Below, piece after piece: positions 1-4,782 of a stretch of 6,558 bases of DNA. A program made the position numbers and the translations under genes. The notes under the pieces were generated by a model. It ran no database searches. It saw nothing but the letters and a program-made list of their open reading frames with translations, and had not been told where the DNA came from. The DNA lies in assembly GCA_001796995.1 (NCBI GenBank), contig MGOB01000052.1, positions 14,227 through 20,784 of the forward strand, in the 5' to 3' direction. The stretch comes from Chloroflexi bacterium RBG_16_68_14 (GTDB taxonomy: Bacteria > Chloroflexota > Dehalococcoidia > DSTF01 > RBG-16-68-14). Within the stretch, counting starts at the first letter, position 1; each line of letters opens with the position of its first letter.

Positions 1-43
1 GCAGACCGGCCAGGAAAGCGAAGACGCGCAGGAATCGTGGCAT
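1..43 (-). CDS. 5' end of a leftward gene, hydrophobic N-terminus (partial)
   Basis: On the minus strand an ATG at 43-41 opens a frame that runs off the left edge of the window after 14 codons, reading MPRFLRVFAFLAGL. A strong Shine-Dalgarno match (GGAAGGAGG) lies about 7 bases upstream of the ATG, and a good promoter lies upstream of that (68-97). Together these make a real start likely despite the short visible length. Two arginines followed by a hydrophobic run look like the n- and h-regions of a signal peptide or a first membrane helix, so the product is probably secreted or membrane-bound. This is inference from 14 residues. The function cannot be told, and the rest of the gene lies outside the window. 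Confidence 0.6.
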   Translation of the reverse strand, partial: MPRFLRVFAFLAGL

Positions 44-67
44 GGCGGGGCCTCCTTCCGACGGCCC

Positions 68-97
68 ATTATCGTATCGCCACCGGCTGGGGGTCAA
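68..97 (-). promoter_or_regulatory. Sigma70-type promoter for the leftward gene
   Basis: Read on the minus strand, a -35 box TTGACC (97-92) and a -10 box GATAAT (73-68) are separated by 18 bases. Each differs from the consensus hexamer at one position. The start of transcription would fall near base 61, giving a leader of about 18 bases that carries the Shine-Dalgarno of the gene starting at 43. The fit is good for such a GC-rich background, but there is no experimental support. Confidence 0.55.
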
Positions 98-119
98 ATC
101 GAGAGGCTCGGGGTGAAGG

Positions 120-200
120 GGGATCACTACCCCAGCCTCAAGGCTGGGGCATGAGCAAACAGATTCGATGCCCCCGCCTTCAGGCGGGGGTCGAGAAACC
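120..200. repeat. Inverted pair of homologous GC-rich hairpins
   Basis: Two perfect hairpins lie head to head. Hairpin 1 occupies 130-149 (arms CCCCAGCCT and AGGCTGGGG). Hairpin 2 occupies 171-190 (arms CCCCCGCCT and AGGCGGGGG). Each has a 9-bp stem closed by a 2-base loop, or an 8-bp stem with a tetraloop. Read outward from the 15-base spacer (153-167), the two 33-base arms (152 down to 120 on the minus strand; 168 up to 200 on the plus strand) match at 26 of 33 positions. Two of the seven differences form one compensatory stem change, A-T in one and C-G in the other. This is the architecture of bacterial palindromic repeat pairs (REP/BIME-like) or of the subterminal hairpins at IS200/IS605-type ends. 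No transposase or tnpB remnant is present here. Neither stem is followed by a T-run, so a simple terminator is unlikely. Confidence 0.75.
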
Positions 201-239
201 ACTCACTGAATATGAGCAAGTTGCCTGGGGAGCCTGCCG

Positions 240-269
240 TTGACCCACCCCCTGCTGCCCGGCTATCTT
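240..269 (+). promoter_or_regulatory. Sigma70-type promoter for the MBL-gcv genes
   Basis: TTGACC (240-245) and TATCTT (264-269) are spaced by 18 bases, the same -35 hexamer and spacing as the divergent promoter at 68-97. Transcription would begin near 276, leaving a leader of roughly 29 bases before the ATG at 305. It is the only convincing rightward promoter seen upstream of the hydrolase and gcvT, so it probably drives at least these two genes. The leader is too short to hold a glycine riboswitch. Confidence 0.5.
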
Positions 270-291
270 GAGCCCACAGGCCCTCGTTCAC

Positions 292-296
292 GGAGG
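292..296 (+). promoter_or_regulatory. Ribosome binding site of the MBL hydrolase
   Basis: GGAGG lies 8 bases before the ATG at 305. It supports that start over any earlier in-frame codon. Confidence 0.75.
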
Positions 297-304
297 ACAC
301 CCGC

Positions 305-1165
305 ATGGCCCCGCCGCAGACCTACCGCCTGGGCAACCTGGACCTGCACATCCTGAGCGACGGCACCTTTTTCCAGGACGCGGGCGCCGTCTTCGGGGTG
401 GTGCCGCGTGTCATGTGGGAGCGGATCGCCGCCCCGCCGCTGGACGGGGAGCACCGCATGCCGCTGGGGCTCAACTGCCTGCTCCTCCGCTCCCACGACA
501 AGCTGGTGCTCATCGAGACCGGCGTGGGCGACAAGGACGGCGCCCGCCGCCAGTCGACGCCGGTCGACGAGGGGAACCTGCTGGCGGAGCTGGCGGCGCT
601 GGGCGTGCGGCCGGAGGAGGTGGACATCGTGATCAACAGCCACCTCCACGCCGACCACTGCGGCTGGAACACCCGTCGGCTGGAGGACGAGCGGCTGGTG
701 CCCACCTTCCCCCGCGCCCGCTACCTGATCCAGCGGGGCGAGTGGGAGGCGGCCACCCACCCCAACGAGCGCACCCGCGCCACCTACCTGGAGGAGAACC
801 TGCTGCCGCTGGCGGAGGCGGGCGCGCTGGAGCTCATCGACGGCGAGCGGGCGGTCACGCCGGAGGTCACCGTCATCCCCACGCCCGGGCACACGGAGGG
901 CCACGCCTCGGTAGTGATCACCTCGGGAGGCGAGACGGCCATCTACATCGGCGACATGGTGCAGCACGGCGTACAACTGGAGCGCACCGCCTGGGTCTCC
1001 GCCTTCGACGTGCTGCCCCTGGTCTCGATGGAGACGAAGAAGCGCATCGTGGAGCGGGCCATCCGCGAGCGGGCGCTGGTGGTGAGCGTCCACTGCCCCT
1101 ACCCCGGCGTGGGTCACCTCACCCAGGGCGAGGACGACAGGCGCCGCTGGGAGCCGGTAGGGTGA
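305..1165 (+). CDS. MBL-fold metallo-hydrolase
   Basis: A 286-residue metallo-beta-lactamase-fold hydrolase, presumably cytoplasmic as there is no signal peptide. The whole two-metal (usually zinc) site is visible: the HxHxDH motif in SHLHADHCGW (H113, H115, D117, H118), H196 in TPGHTEGH, D217 in YIGDM and H263 in SVHCPYPG. The length suits stand-alone MBL hydrolases, including the lactonase and organophosphate-hydrolase-like groups. The substrate cannot be read from the sequence, and lactone, ester or thioester hydrolysis are all possible. The start is fixed by GGAGG 8 bases upstream and a promoter 35-65 bases upstream. Its last codons overlap the GTG start of gcvT (GTGA, 1162-1165), so the two are probably translationally coupled, which hints at a link to glycine or one-carbon metabolism. 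Third codon positions are almost all G or C, as in the gcv genes. The fold and metal site are secure; the role is open. Confidence 0.93.
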   Translation: MAPPQTYRLGNLDLHILSDGTFFQDAGAVFGVVPRVMWERIAAPPLDGEHRMPLGLNCLLLRSHDKLVLIETGVGDKDGARRQSTPVDEGNLLAELAALGVRPEEVDIVINSHLHADHCGWNTRRLEDERLVPTFPRARYLIQRGEWEAATHPNERTRATYLEENLLPLAEAGALELIDGERAVTPEVTVIPTPGHTEGHASVVITSGGETAIYIGDMVQHGVQLERTAWVSAFDVLPLVSMETKKRIVERAIRERALVVSVHCPYPGVGHLTQGEDDRRRWEPVG

Positions 1166-2265
1166 CCACCACCTCCCTCCGCCAGCTCCCCCTCGTCGAG
1201 CAACACCGGGCGCTGGGGGCGCGCTTCGCCCCCTTCGCGGGCTGGGAGATGCCGGTCCAGTACGCCGGCATCGTCGAGGAGCACCGAGCCGTCCGCGAGC
1301 GCGCCGGCGTCTTCGACGTCTCCCACATGGGGCGCCTCTTCGTCGTCGGCAGGGACGCCGGACGCCTGCTACGCCGCGCCCTCACCTACAAGGTCGATCA
1401 GCTTGGCGAGGGCGAGGCCCACTACGCCCTCCTCTGCGCCGACGACGGCGGCATCCTGGACGACGTCTTCGTCTACCGCCTGGACGCGGCACGCTTCCTG
1501 GTGGTGGACAACGCCGTGAACGTGGAGTGCGGCCGCGAGCGCATCTCCTCCTTCGTCGAGCCGGGCATGGAGGTGGAGTTGCTGGACCGGCAGGCCTCGA
1601 CGGCGATGCTGGCGCTCCAGGGCCCGGAGGCGCCCGCCTTCCTAGCGCGGATCATCGGCCCCGAGGCGCCGGAGGGCTTACGTCGGCATCACTGCACGGA
1701 GATCCCGTACCTCGGGTACAAGCTCTTCGTCTCCCGCACCGGCTACACCGGGGAGGACGGCTTCGAGCTGGTGACCTCGCTGGAGGCAGGGGCGCGGCTA
1801 CTGGAGCGGCTGGCCGGCGAAGGCGTGGCGCCCTGCGGCCTGGGCGCCCGCGACACGCTGCGCCTGGAGGCGGCGCTGCCCCTCTACGGGAACGACATCG
1901 ACGCCACCACCAGCCCCTGGGAGGCCGGGCTGGGCTTCGCCGTGAGCCTGGACGACGGGGCCGACTTCGCCGGCCGGGCCGCCCTGGTCGCGGCGAAGGA
2001 GGCTGGTGCGTCGCGCCGTCTCGTCTGCCTGCGGGCGAGAGGCCGGGGCGTGATGCGTGCGGGTTGTCCCGTCTTGCACGCGGGGCAGGTCGCGGGTAGA
2101 GTGAGCAGCGGAGGCTTCTCGCCCACGCTTGGGGTCAGCATCGGCCTGGCCTACCTGCCGGTCGAGCTGGCGCAGGAGGGGACGGAGCTGGAGGTGGAGG
2201 TGCGGGGCAAGCGGCTGCCGGCGGTGGTCGTCCCGCGGCCCTTCTACCGGAAGGCGAAAGGCTGA
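1162..2265 (+). CDS. gcvT: Glycine cleavage T protein (aminomethyltransferase)
   Basis: A 367-residue aminomethyltransferase, close to the family's usual 360-375. It releases ammonia from the aminomethyl group carried on lipoyl-GcvH and passes the carbon to tetrahydrofolate, giving 5,10-methylene-THF. Family signatures run in order: FAGWEMPVQY (24-33), the VFDVSHMGR stretch, GGILDD (96-101, holding the Asp pair where the family's essential aspartate lies), ALQGPEA, SRTGYTGEDGFEL (195-202 core), CGLGARDTLRLEA (225-237) and a C-terminal GCV_T_C domain ending near GGFSPTLG and FYRK. The GTG at 1162 is chosen because the homologous N-terminus begins there and because it overlaps the preceding stop as GTGA. 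The same frame stays open for about 300 codons upstream, but that part is an off-frame reading of the hydrolase gene. There is no separate promoter, and expression is probably coupled to the hydrolase. The enzyme looks intact. Confidence 0.96.
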   Translation: MTTTSLRQLPLVEQHRALGARFAPFAGWEMPVQYAGIVEEHRAVRERAGVFDVSHMGRLFVVGRDAGRLLRRALTYKVDQLGEGEAHYALLCADDGGILDDVFVYRLDAARFLVVDNAVNVECGRERISSFVEPGMEVELLDRQASTAMLALQGPEAPAFLARIIGPEAPEGLRRHHCTEIPYLGYKLFVSRTGYTGEDGFELVTSLEAGARLLERLAGEGVAPCGLGARDTLRLEAALPLYGNDIDATTSPWEAGLGFAVSLDDGADFAGRAALVAAKEAGASRRLVCLRARGRGVMRAGCPVLHAGQVAGRVSSGGFSPTLGVSIGLAYLPVELAQEGTELEVEVRGKRLPAVVVPRPFYRKAKG

Positions 2266-2266
2266 C

Positions 2267-2926
2267 GTGGGAGGTCCGAAGGTTCGGTCTCTAGCTTACG
2301 GGTGGGCCGCCGGTTCTGCTCTCGTTGTAGTGCTGATGGCGGCCTGCGATGACGGCGATGCGCCCCCGCCGTCGGCCACCGCTGCCGGCGAGCGTCGAGA
2401 CGGAACGAGCATCGCGTTCGACATCTGCGTGGACAACACGACCTGGACGCGCCCACCGCTCGAAGAGCACCGCGCCCTGCTTGAGCAGGACCCGCGTTAC
2501 CCCGTGGATGAGGACGTCCTGGCCTGGTACGACGCCCACTTCATCCGCGACATCGGCTCCGCGAGCGAAGACAGGAAGTACGGCTGGGCGGGCATCTGGT
2601 CTGACGAGAGAACGGCGTTCGAAGAAGCCTGTGCCCAGCCACCGGACGTCGTGAACCCCGTGGCTGCGCGGGAGGTGGTGGAGCTCTGGCTGCTGAACTA
2701 CGAGACCGTCGCTGTGCGCGATGGCCCGGCCGCCCTGACGGTGGAGACGCGCAGCCGCGAGCGCGGATACCAGGTGATCCATTTTCCCAATCCCCTGCAG
2801 GAGGAGGGCACGGCGTGGGGTCTCATCCGGTTCGTGGACGAGCAGGGAAGAGAAGTCGCCCACATCGGGCCGGACGACATGCAGGAGCGGATCGGCCGGG
2901 CGAGCGAGGTACAAGACCTGCCTTAG
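2267..2926 (+). CDS. Putative lipoprotein of unknown function
   Basis: A 219-residue protein that I do not recognise. The likely start is a GTG at 2267, one base after the gcvT stop. It yields a lipoprotein signal: basic residues (K5, R7), a hydrophobic run with ALVVVL, and a lipobox-like MAAC with the lipidated cysteine at 27. An acidic, Pro/Ser/Ala-rich linker follows (about 28-46), then a soluble domain to residue 219. That domain is rich in Trp and acidic residues and has two further cysteines (C54 and C122) that could form a disulfide outside the membrane. Met rather than Leu at -3 of the lipobox is slightly atypical. A hand-counted block (2521-2640) is about 65% G+C, lower than gcvPA (about 72%), so the gene may be a later arrival. 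It sits in the middle of the gcv operon, where no lipoprotein is expected. The coding call is supported by the signal and by tight packing; the function is unknown. Confidence 0.75.
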   Translation: MGGPKVRSLAYGWAAGSALVVVLMAACDDGDAPPPSATAAGERRDGTSIAFDICVDNTTWTRPPLEEHRALLEQDPRYPVDEDVLAWYDAHFIRDIGSASEDRKYGWAGIWSDERTAFEEACAQPPDVVNPVAAREVVELWLLNYETVAVRDGPAALTVETRSRERGYQVIHFPNPLQEEGTAWGLIRFVDEQGREVAHIGPDDMQERIGRASEVQDLP

Positions 2927-3010
2927 GGTGCGAGCGTCGGCCTCCGTCGTGAACGTGAGGCTGCGTACCGCACTGAGAACTACCGGGAGCCAGGACTGAG
3001 AACTTCCTGT
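2927..3010 (+). other. Short intergenic gap before gcvH with a 10-base direct repeat
   Basis: The 84-base gap holds ACTGAGAACT twice, at 2972-2981 and 2995-3004, start-to-start 23 bases apart, with the second copy ending 6 bases before the gcvH ATG. This could be a tandem operator or simply a local duplication. There is no clear promoter. The nearest Shine-Dalgarno-like sequences (GGAG at 2986, AGGA at 2992) lie further from the ATG than usual, so the ribosome site of gcvH is weak. Confidence 0.4.
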
Positions 3011-3412
3011 ATGGACATCCCCGCCGAGCTGCGCTACTCCAAAGAGCACGAGTGGGTGCGCATCGATGGCGACCTCGCCACCGTGGGCATCACCGACTAC
3101 GCCCAGGACCAGCTCGGCGACATCGTCTACCTGGACCTGCCCGCCGCCGGCGCCGCCGTCGCCCAGCACGAGCGGATGGGCGAGATCGAGTCGGTGAAGG
3201 CGGTCTCCGACCTCTTCTCCCCCATCAGCGGCGAGGTGGTGGAGGTGAACCAGGGGGCGGTGGACTCGCCGGAGCTGGTGAACCAGGCGCCCTACGGCCG
3301 CGGCTGGCTCCTCAGGGTGCGCCTGCGCGACCCTGGCGAGCTGGAGTCGCTCCTCTCGTCCCAGGCGTACGATGAGCTCATCACGAGAGAGATGGAGGAG
3401 AACACGGACTAG
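3011..3412 (+). CDS. gcvH: Glycine cleavage H protein (lipoyl carrier)
   Basis: A 133-residue H protein, near the family's usual 125-135. Its lipoyl arm swings the aminomethyl intermediate from the P protein to GcvT and is then reoxidised by lipoamide dehydrogenase. The N-terminal IPAELRYSKEHEWV, the GITDYAQDQLGDIVY segment (26-40) and the lipoylation motif GEIESVKAVSD with Lys63 as the modified residue are all canonical. So are SPISGEVVEVN and the C-terminal GWLLRVRL. The ATG at 3011 gives the normal family N-terminus, although its ribosome site is weak. The gene lies 84 bases after the lipoprotein and 7 bases before gcvPA, with the same strong bias to G or C at third positions as gcvT and gcvPA. 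It appears intact and functional. Confidence 0.97.
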   Translation: MDIPAELRYSKEHEWVRIDGDLATVGITDYAQDQLGDIVYLDLPAAGAAVAQHERMGEIESVKAVSDLFSPISGEVVEVNQGAVDSPELVNQAPYGRGWLLRVRLRDPGELESLLSSQAYDELITREMEENTD

Positions 3413-3419
3413 GCCCTCC

Positions 3420-4730
3420 ATGGCCCACCCCTACATCCCCCTGACCGACGAAGACCGGCGCGCCATGCTGGCGACCGTCGGCGTCGCCTCCGTGGACGAT
3501 CTCTTCGCGGAGATACCCGCTGAGCACCGCGATCCTGCGCTCGATCTGCCGCCCGCCCTCTCGGAGGCGGAGCTGCTGCGCGAACTCCAGGAGTTGGCCG
3601 CCCGCAACCGTTCGACCGGGGAGCTGCCCAGCTTCCTGGGCGCCGGCGCCTACCGGCACTACATCCCCAGCGTCGTCGACCACATCCTCCGCCGCGGCGA
3701 GTACCTGACCGCCTACACCCCCTACCAGCCGGAGATCAGCCAGGGCACTCTTCAGACCATCTTCGAGTTTCAGTCACTGGTGTGCGAGCTGACGGGCATG
3801 GACGTGGCCAACGCCGGCATGTACGACGGCGCCAGCGCCCTGGCCGAGGCCTGCCTCATGGCCTGCTCCGTCACCGGCCGCGAACGGATCGTCCTGCTGG
3901 ACACGGTCCACCCCCACGCCACCGAGACCGTGCGCACCTACGCGGGAGGGCGCGGCCTCACGGTGGAGGTGATCCCGCCCGGCCCAGCCCCGCTCGCCGG
4001 TGACGTGGCCTGCCTGGCCGCCCAGCAGCCCAACTTCTTCGGCTACCTGGAGGAGCTAGCATCCCTGGGACGAGCGGCCCACGAGGCCGGCGCCCTCTTC
4101 GCCGTCTCCGCCGACCCGGTGAGCCTGGGGCTCCTCCGGCCGCCTGCCGACTTCGGCGCCGACATCGTGGTGGGCGAGGGGCAGCCGCTGGGGGTGCCGC
4201 TCAGCTTCGGCGGGCCCTACGTGGGCCTCTTCGCCTGCCGAGAGCAGTTCGTGCGCCACCTGCCGGGCCGCATCGTTGGCCGCACGCACGACCTGGAGAG
4301 CCGCACCGGCTACGTCCTTACCTTGCAGACTCGCGAGCAGCACATCCGGCGCGAGCGGGCCACCTCCAACATCTGCACCAGCCAGCAGTTGGTCGCCCTC
4401 GCCTTCACCGTGGCGCTCTGCACGCTGGGCAAGCAGGGGCTGCGCCGCATGGCCGAGCTCTGCTACCACAAGGCCCACTACGCCGCCGAACGCATCGCCG
4501 CGCTGCCGGGATACGAACTGCCCCTCGATGGCCGCTTCTTCCAGGAGTTCGTCGTGCGCTGTCCACGGCCTCCGGCGGAGGTGAACAGTCGCCTGCTGGA
4601 GCGAGGCATCATCGGCGGCTACGACGTGTCGGGCCGCATCGAGCGGGGGCTGCTCCTCTGCTTCTCGGAGCTGCACGCGCGGGAGGAGGTCGACGCGCTG
4701 GTGAAAGCGCTGGGGGAGATGGCTGCCTAG
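3420..4730 (+). CDS. gcvPA: Glycine dehydrogenase (decarboxylating) subunit 1
   Basis: A 436-residue N-terminal half of the split P protein, typical length about 440-450. With GcvPB it forms the PLP enzyme that decarboxylates glycine and loads the aminomethyl group onto lipoyl-GcvH. The PLP-binding lysine belongs to GcvPB, so its absence here is normal. Family segments are seen in order: YIPLTDEDRRAML (5-17), LGAGAYRHYIP (73-83), TAYTPYQPEISQGTLQT (98-114), NAGMYDGASALAEA (131-144), EGQPLG (253-258), LPGRIVGRT (281-289) and QTREQHIRRERATSNICT (303-320). The ATG at 3420 matches the family N-terminus. An in-frame ATG at 3372 lies inside gcvH and would add 16 unrelated residues. GGAGGAG inside the end of gcvH (3394-3400) is about 19 bases from the start, so translation probably depends on coupling with gcvH. 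The gene is complete, but gcvPB does not follow it. Confidence 0.96.
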   Translation: MAHPYIPLTDEDRRAMLATVGVASVDDLFAEIPAEHRDPALDLPPALSEAELLRELQELAARNRSTGELPSFLGAGAYRHYIPSVVDHILRRGEYLTAYTPYQPEISQGTLQTIFEFQSLVCELTGMDVANAGMYDGASALAEACLMACSVTGRERIVLLDTVHPHATETVRTYAGGRGLTVEVIPPGPAPLAGDVACLAAQQPNFFGYLEELASLGRAAHEAGALFAVSADPVSLGLLRPPADFGADIVVGEGQPLGVPLSFGGPYVGLFACREQFVRHLPGRIVGRTHDLESRTGYVLTLQTREQHIRRERATSNICTSQQLVALAFTVALCTLGKQGLRRMAELCYHKAHYAAERIAALPGYELPLDGRFFQEFVVRCPRPPAEVNSRLLERGIIGGYDVSGRIERGLLLCFSELHAREEVDALVKALGEMAA

Positions 4731-4736
4731 CACTTC

Positions 4737-4764
4737 GTGTGGAAGCGCCACGCAGCACAGTTTT
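4737..4764 (+). terminator. Weak candidate terminator after gcvPA
   Basis: A 6-bp stem with one G-T wobble (4737-4742 with 4748-4753, loop AAGCG) is followed 7 bases later by TTTT. The stem is short and the T-run is brief and displaced, so this is only a possible partial terminator between gcvPA and the amidohydrolase. Confidence 0.2.
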
Positions 4765-4765
4765 C

Positions 4766-4775
4766 AAAAGGAGGG
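4766..4775 (+). promoter_or_regulatory. Strong ribosome binding site of the amidohydrolase
   Basis: AAAAGGAGGG ends 7 bases before the ATG at 4783, a near-ideal Shine-Dalgarno. It fixes the start and contrasts with the weak or coupled sites of gcvH and gcvPA, as expected for a gene with its own translation signals. Confidence 0.85.
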
Positions 4776-4782
4776 AAAACAA

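Noticed and set aside
130..190. CRISPR repeat
   Set aside because: There are only two hairpins, in opposite orientation and with a 15-base spacer between the arms, and no further repeat units or cas genes are present.
120..200. Hairpins as a bidirectional rho-independent terminator
   Set aside because: Neither stem is followed by a T-run on either strand, and both flanking genes point away from the hairpins, so nothing would need ending here.
151..219. ATGAGCAA repeated at 151-158 and 212-219, as a target-site duplication around hairpin 2
   Set aside because: An 8-base match in a region of this size is likely by chance, and it flanks only one of the two hairpins.
37..243. Small open frame of 68 codons through the intergenic region
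   Set aside because: It runs through both promoters and the hairpin pair, has no Shine-Dalgarno and gives no protein-like sequence.
44..304. Glycine riboswitch upstream of the gcv genes
   Set aside because: No tandem aptamer-like arrangement is seen, and the predicted rightward leader is only about 29 bases.
263..1117. Long open frame on the minus strand opposite the hydrolase
   Set aside because: Long antisense frames are expected in GC-rich genes. No ribosome site or recognisable domain is seen, and the plus-strand hydrolase has a complete metal site.
268..1161. Upstream extension of the gcvT frame for about 298 codons
   Set aside because: This part is an off-frame reading of the MBL hydrolase, rich in Gly, Ala, Arg and Pro. 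GcvT homology begins at the GTG at 1162.
2291..3421. 376-codon open frame on the minus strand across the lipoprotein and gcvH
   Set aside because: It is antisense to gcvH, which is certain, and its His/Leu/Val/Arg-rich composition is typical of a GC-driven shadow.
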